Assembly: GCF_002937115.1 (NCBI RefSeq)
Contig: NZ_NHRY01000277.1
Span: 1-64,000, forward strand
DNA: 64,000 nt
Direction: 5' to 3'
Origin: Rhodopila globiformis
GTDB taxonomy: Bacteria; Pseudomonadota; Alphaproteobacteria; Acetobacterales; Acetobacteraceae
The notes beneath the pieces were generated by a model. That model was not told where the DNA came from. It ran no database searches and saw only the letters and a list, made by a program, of their open reading frames with translations. Below, piece after piece: positions 19,141-28,106 of this stretch; positions within the stretch are counted from its first letter, which is position 1; every line of letters starts with the position of its first letter. The position numbers were made by a program, and so were the translations under genes.

Positions 19141-20289
19141 TCAGCGCTGTCGATTATCGCGTGCCTCCCGGACGGGCGGCCAGGCCGGCGCGCCCGGGCT
19201 GGCATCCCGCGGCGCCAGCGTCGCATACAGCGATCCGATCGAGCGCGCGAACGCCTCCATGGTGAAAAGCCGCTCATACAAAGCGGAGCCCGCAGCGGCG
19301 ATGCGGCGGCCGGTGGCGGGCTGGTCGATCAATTCCACGATCGCCGCGGCAATGCCGCTGACGTCACCGGGCGAAACGAACAGCGCGGTTTCGTGATCGG
19401 CCAGCACTTCCGGAATCGAGCCGACGGGCGTGCAGATCACCGGCGTGGCGGAGGCCAGCGCCTCCAGGATGACCAGCGGCAGGCCCTCGTCATAGGCCGG
19501 CAGGATCAGCGCGTCGGCATTGACCATCAGGTCGCGGGCTGCCTCCTGGCTGACCCAGCCGGTGAACCGAAGCCGATCGGCGATGCCGAGTTGCTGCGCG
19601 AGGGCGCGGCACTGCTCGACGGGGCCGCCGCCGGCCATCGTCAGCTCGATGTTGCGGGACCGAAGCGACGGCGTGGCGAACGCCTGCAGCAGGTCCTTCA
19701 CGCCCTTCCGTTCCAGCAGGTTGCCGACGAACAGCAGGCGGAACCGCCCATCCCTTGGCACCGTTCGCGGCCGCGGCGCCGTGGCCGGGACGCCATTGTA
19801 GATCACGCTGATGCGGTTCGCCCTGATATCGAAGGTATCCGCCACCCAGCGGCGCCAGACCTCTCCCAGGACAACGCAATGATCCGCCGCGTGGAACATC
19901 CAGCGCATCAGCATTCTTCTTGCCGGTCCCACCGAGGCGTGGAACTGCACGATCTGCGCCGCATGCAGGTGCAGCAGCACGCGCCCGCCGGAAAGTTTGG
20001 CTACCGCCAGCAGCACGGCCTTGCGATAGACGCTGCCGCGTTCGGCCAGGTTCAGATGCACGACCGCCAGGCGTCCGCGCATGGCCTCCAGGACAATGCG
20101 CCCGACCGCGGCGGCCAGGAACAGCGGCGAGAAGGCGATATGGCCGCCGCCGCGCGACTCCAGCCGCTTGAGGTCGAAACGATCCAGCGGATCGTGTTGC
20201 TGCGAGGCGAGATAGTCCATGATGCTGCCCATGCCGCCGCCAATCTGGCCATAGGGGCAGACAAGGAAGACTGTCCGGCGGTTGCTCAT
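19141..20289 (-). CDS. GT4-family glycosyltransferase
   Basis: 382 residues from the ATG at 20289, which overlaps the preceding epimerase stump's stop (ATGA); the open frame further upstream is spurious. A GT-B fold is indicated by the N-terminal glycine loop VCPYGQIGGGMGSIMDY, a helix with HLHAAQIVQF, and the GT1/GT4 C-terminal block LLFVGNLLERKGVKDLL. The donor-site motif ALILPAYDEGLPLVILEALA carries the E-x7-E pattern. It would add a sugar to the lipid-linked exopolysaccharide repeat unit. Acceptor and donor are unknown. Confidence 0.88.
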   Translation of the reverse strand: MSNRRTVFLVCPYGQIGGGMGSIMDYLASQQHDPLDRFDLKRLESRGGGHIAFSPLFLAAAVGRIVLEAMRGRLAVVHLNLAERGSVYRKAVLLAVAKLSGGRVLLHLHAAQIVQFHASVGPARRMLMRWMFHAADHCVVLGEVWRRWVADTFDIRANRISVIYNGVPATAPRPRTVPRDGRFRLLFVGNLLERKGVKDLLQAFATPSLRSRNIELTMAGGGPVEQCRALAQQLGIADRLRFTGWVSQEAARDLMVNADALILPAYDEGLPLVILEALASATPVICTPVGSIPEVLADHETALFVSPGDVSGIAAAIVELIDQPATGRRIAAAGSALYERLFTMEAFARSIGSLYATLAPRDASPGAPAWPPVREARDNRQR

Positions 20290-20639
20290 GCCAGGCTGAA
20301 CTCCGCATGCGGCTGGGATCGGGCGCCGCCGCGCAGCCAGCGCGCCGCGGCCGCGATCATCGCATCCGGCCGCCTCCGCGGCATCGCCGGCGCCTGGACC
20401 ATGGTCCTGTCGCTGCCGGCCGTGCCGGTCACCACATGATCGAGGTCGCGCAAGGCTGCCCGCAACGCGGTCGGATCGATCGCATTCCAGGCGATGCCGT
20501 TCGCGCCGGGACGGCGGCATGCGGCAACTGGCCGACAGGTGGTGGCGGCGGACAAGGCAGCGTCAAGGCGTGCTCCGATAAAGCCCGATGCTCCGGGAAC
20601 GAGCACCGGCTTCCGGGAGGAGTCGAGCGAATCGGCCAT
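20286..20639 (-). pseudogene. NAD-dependent epimerase, truncated stump
   Basis: 117 residues starting MADSLDSSRKPVLVPGASGF with the Rossmann GxxGxxG (GASGFIG) and a helix. Epimerase-like sequence (NAIDPTALRAALRDLDHVV) continues to about residue 85, after which the frame loses similarity. In another frame, EAAGC-like epimerase sequence continues briefly. A full enzyme would need about 200 more residues. Its stop overlaps the GT4 start (ATGA), so its translation may still serve to couple the next gene. Part of it (20542-20614) is duplicated inside the GxxExxY pseudogene. Confidence 0.6.
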
Positions 20640-20828
20640 GGATTATCCAGGTGCTGGAAGCGTGGAAACAGGGCGCCTGAAGCGAAGGCGGAGAAGTCAA
20701 GGCTATTCGATGGCAGAATGAAAAATCCGGCCAACAATCCCGCTAAAGAACCGGCACAGTATAATCGTCACCACCGCACCAGCGGCATCAAAAGCGATCG
20801 ATCGGGCGCACAGGAACCCGTGGAGCGG

Positions 20829-20852
20829 AACGATCGGGATGATCCGATCGTT
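20829..20852. repeat. Perfect palindrome between GumC and epimerase stump
   Basis: AACGATCGG and CCGATCGTT form a 9-bp perfect stem around a 6-nt loop within the 276-bp gene-free gap at 20640-20915. There is no T-run on either side, so a protein-binding site or mRNA-processing hairpin is as likely as a terminator. Confidence 0.5.
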
Positions 20853-20915
20853 CGCGAAGATCCAGACGGGATACGCCCGCCTGGCATGGCCCCGGGGTTG
20901 CCCATTGGGCTGGGC

Positions 20916-22442
20916 TCACGCCGGAACCACCAGCACGGAACCCGACGATTTCCCAAGCGCCCGCATCTCCGGCACCGACGCCAGCACGGTCAGGCCGGTA
21001 TCCATCTCCAGAGCTTCCGGCCGCAGGTAGATGGCGCGGAAGAAATGCGAGGCAAGGACCGAGCCGATGGACAGCAGCATGCTGACGACAAGCCCGGCGA
21101 GCAGGATCAGCCGCCGCGTCGGCTGCGGCAGCGCCGGCACGCGCGGTGGCTCGATCACCCGGATCGAGGATTGCTGGTTGGCTTCGACAGTCTCGACCAC
21201 CTGCCGCTCGTCGAGGATCTTCGAGACAGCGCGGTAATTATCCTCCAGGATCGCGCGGTTGCGCTCCAGCTCATGCAGTTTCATTTCGTCCGCGTCCAGG
21301 CCGGCGACCTGCTTGTTCAGCGCCGCCAACTGGGCCGCGATCGCATCATGCCCGGCCAGGCTGGCCCGCAGGTCCGCCATGGTCTTGTTGCGGTCCGCCT
21401 GCACGCCGTACGCCTGGGTGGCCTGCATGCGGGCGATGTCGGTTTCCCGCTCCAGCATCTGGCGGCGGGCCTCGTCGACCGCGGGCGAGCCGCGGTAATG
21501 CGTCGCGGCATCCTCCTCACGCTGGTGATAGGCCCGCACCATGCTTTGCAGCGCCGCCGCCGCGTTCGCCCGGCCCTTCTTGCCGCCGGCGACGGTGTCA
21601 AGCTGCTGGTTGAGCTGCGTCAGCCGCGCCGTCTGCTCGGCAACCATGCTCTCCGACTTCGCCAGCGCGATCTCGAGCTCGCCCTGTTGCTTCAGCAGGA
21701 TCTGCCTGCGCTCGCCGAAATTGCTGATGTCGTGCTGCTGCTTGAACGCCTGCAACGCGGCGTCCGCGGCGTCGAGCTGCTTGCCGATGGCGTCATGCTG
21801 CACCTGGACAATCGGCGCCTGCACGTCGCCGTACAGCTTCTTCCGGAGCTCGAGGTACTGAACCTCGAGCACGCGCAGCGCCTCGGCCGACAGGACCTTG
21901 TTCGGGTTGGTGAAATCCAGCCCGATGACGCTGGACTTCTTGTCCACCGTGACGGTCAGGTTGCGGGCGAACTGCTCGACGGCCCGCACCATCGGGTCGA
22001 TCGCGCCCCCCTCGGTGGATTTGTCGGTGAGGCCCAGCGTATCCGTGATGAACTGCTTGACGTCCGTCTTCCACTTCTCGAACGCGGTCGGCTTCTGCAC
22101 CAGTTTTGGATACAGCTTCGCGAGGCCGATTTCCCGGATGACGGTCCGGTGCAGGTCGTCGCTGCCAATGATGCTGGCTTCCGTGCGCAGCACCTGCTCC
22201 ACATCGACGCCGCCGGTGTTCAGCATCTGCTGGCCGGCGGTGGAGCGGAAGGTATGTTCCGATCCCAGAAGCACCAGCAGGCTGGACTTCGCCTTGTAGT
22301 CGGGCGTTACCATCAGCGCGATCGCAATGCTCAGTGCCGTGACGCAGAAGAAAATCAGGAAGATCCGGCCCTTCTGCGTGAATACGGTCAGCAGCAGGTC
22401 GCGCATCACCAGGCGTGGTGGCAGGGCAAGAGATTCGTTCAT
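20916..22442 (-). CDS. Wzz/GumC-type polysaccharide chain-length regulator
   Basis: 508 residues with a transmembrane helix near each end (IFLIFFCVTALSIAIALMV at about 27-45; LILLAGLVVSMLLSIGSVLA at about 455-475). A long coiled-coil periplasmic domain lies between them, with many heptads around residues 170-400. The Pro-rich segment before the second helix (RVIEPPRVPALPQPTRRL) is the classic PxxP motif. These proteins form octameric inner-membrane cages controlling chain length and linking to the outer-membrane exporter. No cytoplasmic kinase domain is fused; the kinase-like protein is encoded separately upstream. The start overlaps the ligase stop by 4 bp. Confidence 0.9.
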   Translation of the reverse strand: MNESLALPPRLVMRDLLLTVFTQKGRIFLIFFCVTALSIAIALMVTPDYKAKSSLLVLLGSEHTFRSTAGQQMLNTGGVDVEQVLRTEASIIGSDDLHRTVIREIGLAKLYPKLVQKPTAFEKWKTDVKQFITDTLGLTDKSTEGGAIDPMVRAVEQFARNLTVTVDKKSSVIGLDFTNPNKVLSAEALRVLEVQYLELRKKLYGDVQAPIVQVQHDAIGKQLDAADAALQAFKQQHDISNFGERRQILLKQQGELEIALAKSESMVAEQTARLTQLNQQLDTVAGGKKGRANAAAALQSMVRAYHQREEDAATHYRGSPAVDEARRQMLERETDIARMQATQAYGVQADRNKTMADLRASLAGHDAIAAQLAALNKQVAGLDADEMKLHELERNRAILEDNYRAVSKILDERQVVETVEANQQSSIRVIEPPRVPALPQPTRRLILLAGLVVSMLLSIGSVLASHFFRAIYLRPEALEMDTGLTVLASVPEMRALGKSSGSVLVVPA

Positions 22443-23872
22443 GGTTTGAATCCGGCTAGTTTAACAGGTGACGGTCGCAGGCCGGCATGTTCGGCCGTTC
22501 GGCTTCGGCCCAGCGGCGGTGGCCGCGGAGCAGGCTGGGTAGCTGGCGCAGTTCTCGGGTAACCGGTCAGGGCGATCATGCAGGCCGTCATTAAGAACAG
22601 ATCGGAGCCTTTGCGGCCAAGCGAATTAGCGGTCGAGTCGATCAGGATAGCCGCAAGCAGCAGAAGCCAGCCCAGCGGATGGTTCGCTCTCCGTCCCAGG
22701 TGGATGATGAACAACCCGAACGCGACCAGAAAGACGGCAAAGCCGATGATGCCGAGATTGAGGAACATCAGCAGCCAGAAATTCTCGATATCGGTGTTCT
22801 TCGCTGCGAGTCCGATCTGATATTTCAGTACTTCCTCACGGACGGGCGATACGCCAAACAGCACGTCTTTCAGGTTCAGATGGTTCAGCACCAGCCACTG
22901 CATGTTTCGGACTTCGGCGCTGTCATCCATATACATATGCGTCAGAGCACGTTCACCGATGTCGGTGCTGCTGACCAGCACGATCAGCAACGGCAGCAAG
23001 ATCACGATCCCGGCGAACAATGCCCCGAGAAACCCCAGGCTCAGATCACGGCGCGCCAGGCCGCGCACCAACTGCACGACAGCGACCATAGTGACGAGGA
23101 TTACCGTCGTCACCAGCGCCGCGCGGCCGCTGAAGCTCAGCAGGCCAATCAGCATGCTCGTGAACAGGGCGGCCTTCAGCAGCCCATTCATGCGCATGCG
23201 CAGCAGCAGGAATGTCGCCATCGACGTCATAAGCGCCCCACCCAGCGGGTGGCCGAACAGACCGGCGCCTCGGAAATCCGAGGCGTCATCGATAACTTGC
23301 TGCGCGGCGGCTTCCGCGTCATCGCTGACCTCATGCGGAATGAGGTGCGTTTGTGTGATCGTCTCGCCAACCGAAATGACGATGCTGACGAGGCACAAGG
23401 CAATGATCCACCAGGCCAGTATGCGCTTCTGACGATCACTGGCGTCTTCCATGGCGACGCATAGCATGGCGGCGGAAAGATAGCTCTCCACATAGACTGC
23501 CGCACCGCTGAAGCCGACATTGAGAATCGAGTAGAATGCACAGAACAGAATCAGCACGGCATAGGTCGCCAACGCCGGCTTGGTCCGGAACAGCCGTACG
23601 AGGCCGCTGCCGGCCGGGCGCGTCAGGAACAGCATCATGCAGCACGCGATCCCGACGAGGTAGGTTGCGGGATGCAGCTTGAACACCGGGTTGCCGCCGA
23701 CGGTGGCATAGGGAATGCCCATCACATCCAGCGAGCGCCCGGACACGAGCAGATGCAGGATCACCGAGAACAGGGCGATGTTGAACGCCGCATTGCGGAT
23801 CCGCGCATTACCGGCGGCGGAGCGGACGTCGGTCAACCGCACCGGCGCCAGCGTGCGCAAGGTCCGAATCAT
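22439..23872 (-). CDS. O-antigen ligase/Wzy-like polymerase membrane protein
   Basis: 477 residues from the ATG at 23872, which overlaps the GT26 stop by 4 bp; the longer frame upstream is spurious. There are about ten to twelve hydrophobic helices. A large loop before the last helices contains DIGERALTHMYMDDSAEVR and NMQWLVLNHLNLKDVLFG, matching the Wzy_C/RfaL region. The tail is Pro-rich and soluble. It polymerises or ligates undecaprenyl-linked repeat units at the periplasmic face. Polymerase and ligase cannot be told apart from sequence alone. The DNA is somewhat less GC-rich than its neighbours. Confidence 0.85.
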   Translation of the reverse strand: MIRTLRTLAPVRLTDVRSAAGNARIRNAAFNIALFSVILHLLVSGRSLDVMGIPYATVGGNPVFKLHPATYLVGIACCMMLFLTRPAGSGLVRLFRTKPALATYAVLILFCAFYSILNVGFSGAAVYVESYLSAAMLCVAMEDASDRQKRILAWWIIALCLVSIVISVGETITQTHLIPHEVSDDAEAAAQQVIDDASDFRGAGLFGHPLGGALMTSMATFLLLRMRMNGLLKAALFTSMLIGLLSFSGRAALVTTVILVTMVAVVQLVRGLARRDLSLGFLGALFAGIVILLPLLIVLVSSTDIGERALTHMYMDDSAEVRNMQWLVLNHLNLKDVLFGVSPVREEVLKYQIGLAAKNTDIENFWLLMFLNLGIIGFAVFLVAFGLFIIHLGRRANHPLGWLLLLAAILIDSTANSLGRKGSDLFLMTACMIALTGYPRTAPATQPAPRPPPLGRSRTAEHAGLRPSPVKLAGFKP

Positions 23873-24648
23873 TGGCCGCTTCCGAAGTTGCGCAGGCCGC
23901 CGCGCATCTGGTCCTCGATCACCGCGGCGCCAAAGCCGATCGTCGCTTTGGCATAACGTTTCGTCAACCGCGCGGGTTCCTGCCGCACGCGCCAAAGCCA
24001 TTCCAGGCCGGCGGACTGCCAACGCGACGACGCGCGCTGCACCAGGCCGAGTTCGATCTTCACCGCCTGGCCGACGCAGAACGCCCAGCAGGGGGGCAGC
24101 AGCGCCCGATTGGTGTCGACGAATATTTCGCTGCGCGGCGCGCCAACGGCCATCACCAGGACGGTCGTGCCATGCGCCGCGATCGCGCGCGCCATGGCGG
24201 CGCAAGCGGCGGCGTCACGTTCGAAGCCGAACGGCGGGATCGTGGTTTCGCAGGCATCCGCCAGCCCGTTGCTGGCCGCCCATGCGCGCACCGCCCGTGC
24301 GGTCGTTTCGGTGTCAACGACAAAGAAGAACCGCTGCCACGACGGGTAGGGCGCCAGCCGCATCAACTCGGCAGTGATCTCGCAGCCGGTGACGCGGGCA
24401 CGACGCTCCCCGCACAGCCGCGCATAAAGCTGCACCGGCCAGCCGTCGCAGACAATGCGGGCGGCGTTGCGGTAAGCCCTGGCCATCGCGGTCGACCGCC
24501 GGATAATCGCGATATGGTCGATGTTCGGCGTGACCACCAGCGCCACGCCATGCGCCGGCTGGCGCCGATCGCAAATCGCCGCGTGGACGATTTCCCGCGC
24601 CGAGTCCGTGCTGAGGGTCAGGCCGAAGGGGCGCTTGCGGAAGGCCAT
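23869..24648 (-). CDS. WecB/TagA/CpsF family glycosyltransferase (GT26)
   Basis: 259 residues with family landmarks: VVTPNIDHIAIIRRS, DGWPVQLYARLCG and RVTGCEITAEL, then FFFVVDTETTARAV and the VLVMAVGAPRSEIFVDTNR block. The C-terminal basic tail with EWLWRVRQEPARLTKRY is diagnostic. These enzymes transfer N-acetylmannosamine(uronate), glucose or similar sugars to undecaprenyl-linked acceptors at the membrane. A Cys-rich patch (PPCWAFCVG) replaces the usual GVGAAFD segment, so substrate specificity may differ. It sits 2 bp downstream of a GT4 gene. Confidence 0.92.
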   Translation of the reverse strand: MAFRKRPFGLTLSTDSAREIVHAAICDRRQPAHGVALVVTPNIDHIAIIRRSTAMARAYRNAARIVCDGWPVQLYARLCGERRARVTGCEITAELMRLAPYPSWQRFFFVVDTETTARAVRAWAASNGLADACETTIPPFGFERDAAACAAMARAIAAHGTTVLVMAVGAPRSEIFVDTNRALLPPCWAFCVGQAVKIELGLVQRASSRWQSAGLEWLWRVRQEPARLTKRYAKATIGFGAAVIEDQMRGGLRNFGSGQ

Positions 24649-24650
24649 GC

Positions 24651-25853
24651 TTACGCCGCCCAGGCCCGGTTGGGTGCCAGCGCGCTGAACAGCGCCACGT
24701 AACGGGATGCGCAGGCGGCATAGCTGTAGTCAAAGGCACGCTGCCGCAGAAATTCGGCAGGAAAACGTTCGCGCAATGTGGCAACCTGATTCATCGCTGC
24801 GGCCATGGTCTCCGGATTGTGTGGTTCCACCAGGACGCCGAAGCGTCCATCATCCAGGATTTCGGCCGGGCCATGTTCGCAGCGCGTGGATATGACGGGT
24901 GTCCCGCATCCCAGCGCCTCGACGATGACATTGCCGAACCCTTCGTAAAGGGAGCTCAGGAGGAACGCGTCGGCCTGGCGGAAGAAGGGCAGGACATTGC
25001 CGTGGAAGCCCTGGAAATCGACCACGGCGCCCAGGCCAAGCCGATCCACAAGGCACTTCAGCGCCGTCTCCATCGGGCCGGTGCCGAGGATGATCAGACG
25101 GCTGTCACAGCTCCGGCGATGGATCGCCAGGGCCTGCAGCATGGTTTCGTGGTCCTTCAGGGCAACCAGGCGTCCGGCGGTCACGAAGACCGGATGGCCG
25201 GGCTGGCCGAACCAGCGATGCTCGAGCGGCTCCTCGCAGCGCGCCCGAAAATCAGGCCCGATCACCGGATTGTTGATGGTTACCACACGCTCGCGCGGGA
25301 TGGCGCCGACGGTCACCAGGTCATTCGCCACACCGGCCGAGACCGCAACAGCCCGTTCGATCAGTGGCCGAAGCAGCCGATAAGCCGTCCCAACGTAGCG
25401 GTACGTCCAGTCTGTCCCGAGGAACGGCCCTGCGGCGATCGGGTTGTGCTGGCAGATGACGATCCTGGTCCTGGAGAAGGCGAACGCCTTGGCCAGCAGC
25501 GCGGCGACATTGTTCAGATCGACGTTGGCGAGCAGAATGTCGGGCTGCTCGGCCCGCAGGAAACGCGCCAGCCGCGGCACGTCGTGCAGGGTTCGCGGGC
25601 TCGCGAGATCGATCACCCGCAGGCCGGCAGGCAGTTGGCACAGCAACGGGCCGCGCAGGCGATGCACCACCAGCGTGATGTCGGCGCCACGCTGGCGGAA
25701 TTCCTCCGCAATAATCAGGCTTTGCCGCTCGACCCCACCACCCGAGAGGTCGTGCATGTAGATCGCGACGGAGATTGCGCGCGGCGCGCCCGGCACGACC
25801 GGACTGATGCCCGCAAGAGTCTTGTCGGCTGAAGTCAGAACCCATCCGGACAT
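24651..25853 (-). CDS. GT4-family glycosyltransferase
   Basis: 400 residues from the ATG at 25853, 2 bp after the stop of the GINT1-like gene; the longer frame is spurious. N-terminal GGGVERQSLIIAEEFRQRG is the typical GT4 glycine loop. The C-terminal domain has VTAGRLVALKDHETML, then AFLLSSLYEGFGNVIVEALG, the nucleotide-sugar site with the E-x7-E pattern. It is expected to extend the exopolysaccharide repeat unit in the cytoplasm. The sequence does not reveal the donor. Confidence 0.92.
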   Translation of the reverse strand: MSGWVLTSADKTLAGISPVVPGAPRAISVAIYMHDLSGGGVERQSLIIAEEFRQRGADITLVVHRLRGPLLCQLPAGLRVIDLASPRTLHDVPRLARFLRAEQPDILLANVDLNNVAALLAKAFAFSRTRIVICQHNPIAAGPFLGTDWTYRYVGTAYRLLRPLIERAVAVSAGVANDLVTVGAIPRERVVTINNPVIGPDFRARCEEPLEHRWFGQPGHPVFVTAGRLVALKDHETMLQALAIHRRSCDSRLIILGTGPMETALKCLVDRLGLGAVVDFQGFHGNVLPFFRQADAFLLSSLYEGFGNVIVEALGCGTPVISTRCEHGPAEILDDGRFGVLVEPHNPETMAAAMNQVATLRERFPAEFLRQRAFDYSYAACASRYVALFSALAPNRAWAA

Positions 25854-25855
25854 GG

Positions 25856-27220
25856 TCAACCTAACCTTGCTCTGAACAACAACCGGGACGCCCGGGCGGC
25901 AAGCTTGTGCAGCAGCGCGCCACGATCCAGCACGTAGCGCTTCCCATCCACCCAGAACTGCTCCCCATCGTGGGTCAGCGTATGCAGTCCGTGCGGGAAT
26001 GGGCCGGCCTTGTCCGGCCGCAGAACCGTTACCAGCGCCTCCTGGAATTCCGTTTCGCTCAACGCCAGGATCTCGTGTACGGCGACGGCCGCGCCATAGG
26101 TGGCGGCACAATCCTGGCCTGGCCGAAACAACCTGCCGTTGACGTCGAACAGCATGCCGGCGCAGCGTGCGCCACGCACGTCGATCTTCACCGGCCAGCG
26201 GGCGTGCGGCACCCAGGGGCCGGTCAGCGCCTCGGCGTGCAGCAGGCACAGATTATCGTGCTCGCCCAGGTCAAGGTCGGTGCAGCCAAGCCAGTAGCGG
26301 CCGTTCCAACGGAACAAGGTGGGATCGGCAAGCCGGGAATGCGGTGCCACGTCACAAACCGGGGCCAGGCTGCCGTCGTCAGCCAGGCGGTGGATGCGGG
26401 TGGCGCCGCGCTGCGGCGCTTCGGGGACGCAATACACCGTGTCGCCTTCAAGGAAAGTGCACGGATAGGAATGGTGATGCCCGTCATCCAGAATGACGGC
26501 TTGCTCCGACAGCCCGACGCCAGATTGCGAAACAGCAATGATCCGGCCAACCCCTTCGGATGTCGGCATGTCCTCGCACAGGATGCGGTTGGTTCCCGGC
26601 CACGGGAACGGGTCCGCGAGGTAGCTGCGGCCCGGGGCCGGCGCATACCACCGGATATCTTTCAGGCCGCTGCCGTCGAATACGGCCTGCATCGGAACGG
26701 ACGTGCTGCCGAGGCTCCACCACTCCGTCATGAACCGGCTGTGCCAGCGCTGGCCCAAATGATCCAGCCAACCGGGCAGGCCGTGGGCGCGCGGCACCGG
26801 CGGGACACAGGCCGGCCCGCGCGCGCGTCCCAGTGCGGCGTCGCGGACGAAGCGCATCGCCAGGCGATCGACCGCGGCAAGGAACGCCGCACGCGATCCG
26901 CGGGTACCGATGGTGCCTTCATCAAGAACGTCGGGCGTCGCGCTGCCGGATGCGTACTGGACCAGCCGCACCGTCAGGGCATAGGGACGCCGATGCCAGT
27001 ACCGGTGCAGCAAGGCCGCGTGGTCGAGACTGTCGCCATTTGCCGTTTCCAGGCGCCACAGCAACGCATCGCACGGCGCGGAACAACCGGGCTCCAGCCG
27101 CAGTACCACCGCCTCACACAGGGCCGTGTCCGTCAACGCGGCATCGACGATTTCGGATGTATCAATACCGGCGAGGACGACGACCATGGGTGATCTGCGC
27201 ATCTGGGGCAGGAGGGTCAC
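25856..27220 (-). CDS. GINT1-like (glucosamine IPC transferase N-terminal family) protein
   Basis: 454 residues. The start is uncertain: GTG 27220, or ATG 27202 or 27187, none with a strong ribosome site. From about residue 175 it shows a five-bladed propeller-like pattern with RSYLADPFPW, ILCEDM, GRIIAVS, HHHSYPCTF and VYCVPEAP. LADPTLFRWNGRYWL and RLFRPGQDC then YGAAV follow. This matches the bacterial GINT1_N family that recurs in exopolysaccharide operons. The N-terminal 150 residues resemble the acyl/formyltransferase-like leader that accompanies it. Biochemistry in bacteria is unsettled; glycan modification is inferred from context. Confidence 0.7.
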   Translation of the reverse strand: MTLLPQMRRSPMVVVLAGIDTSEIVDAALTDTALCEAVVLRLEPGCSAPCDALLWRLETANGDSLDHAALLHRYWHRRPYALTVRLVQYASGSATPDVLDEGTIGTRGSRAAFLAAVDRLAMRFVRDAALGRARGPACVPPVPRAHGLPGWLDHLGQRWHSRFMTEWWSLGSTSVPMQAVFDGSGLKDIRWYAPAPGRSYLADPFPWPGTNRILCEDMPTSEGVGRIIAVSQSGVGLSEQAVILDDGHHHSYPCTFLEGDTVYCVPEAPQRGATRIHRLADDGSLAPVCDVAPHSRLADPTLFRWNGRYWLGCTDLDLGEHDNLCLLHAEALTGPWVPHARWPVKIDVRGARCAGMLFDVNGRLFRPGQDCAATYGAAVAVHEILALSETEFQEALVTVLRPDKAGPFPHGLHTLTHDGEQFWVDGKRYVLDRGALLHKLAARASRLLFRARLG

Positions 27221-27260
27221 GTTGGCTCAACGCCTGGGCATGGCGGGGACAATTTTCATT

Positions 27261-27992
27261 TCAACTCCGGCCGAGCCAACGCGGCAGGATGGTTCTCTCC
27301 CGGTTCAGCACGACGCCCACTGTTTGTCCGCCGAGACGTTCCAGCAGCGCCTTGGCATTTTCGATTTCCCACTGCCTGGTGCGCCCGGCGGCGACGACCA
27401 GGACGGAACCGTCGCAATAGCGCGAGACCGCCGCCGCCTCCGGTGCCTCGGTCGGCGGCGTATCCAGGACGATGACCGGATGGCTGGCGCGCAGCATATC
27501 GAGCATCGATTGCAGACGGTCGCCGCCCAGCGCCAGCAACGGACGCTCGCCGGGGCCCAGCTTCGCCCACATCAGGTTCTTGGCGTCGCGCGCGGGCACG
27601 ATGGCGTCGGCCAGCGGGAGGCCCCGGCGCAGGGCATCGAACAGTGTCGGCCGGTCCGCGTTCGGCCCGTGCCCACGGGATTTCATAGGCACGCCGTTGC
27701 AGTCGACGTACAGCACGGGCTGCGCGCAGTCGTCCGCCGCGACGCGGGCATAGCCCGACGCCACGGTGCTTGCCCCGGTTTCCGACGTCGGTGAAGTGAA
27801 CTGCACGACCAGCGGCATGGCGCTGGTCCGTCTCGCCTCGATGGCGTAATAAAGCTGCACGAAGGACGGGTGATGCCGGGATATCGCGCCGATGCCGATC
27901 CGCACCGGCGCGAGCGCCTGCTCGTCGTTCGATCCGGTCGCGGGCGCCGCTTTACGAAGGATCGTCAGCTCGGGGGTCGATAGCCTGTTCAC
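27261..27992 (-). CDS. CpsD/CapB-like BY-kinase homologue with degenerate P-loop
   Basis: 243 residues. The Walker A' segment VLYVDCN (about 93-99) and Walker B VIVLDTPPT are present, with the family ending VGVVLNRE. The expected P-loop (GEGKST) reads SPTSETGASTVASG at about 67-80, so the catalytic lysine is missing. There is no C-terminal tyrosine cluster, so autophosphorylation of the usual kind is unlikely. It probably acts as a non-catalytic partner of the Wzz/GumC protein, or binds nucleotide in a modified way. It lies between the initiating transferase and the GINT1-like gene. Confidence 0.8.
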   Translation of the reverse strand: MNRLSTPELTILRKAAPATGSNDEQALAPVRIGIGAISRHHPSFVQLYYAIEARRTSAMPLVVQFTSPTSETGASTVASGYARVAADDCAQPVLYVDCNGVPMKSRGHGPNADRPTLFDALRRGLPLADAIVPARDAKNLMWAKLGPGERPLLALGGDRLQSMLDMLRASHPVIVLDTPPTEAPEAAAVSRYCDGSVLVVAAGRTRQWEIENAKALLERLGGQTVGVVLNRERTILPRWLGRS

Positions 27993-28106
27993 GAGGGCAT
28001 CTCCAAAATCACAGACCCGGCTTCAATCGAAATGACCGCCGCCAGACATGACATTTTGCCGGTGGTTAGGGCCGCCAAAGTATGGGGTATTGCACAATTG
28101 GCGAAA

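Noticed and set aside
18854-19396. 180-residue plus-strand frame overlapping the GT4 3' end
   Set aside because: Arg/Pro/Ser-rich shadow of minus-strand coding sequence.
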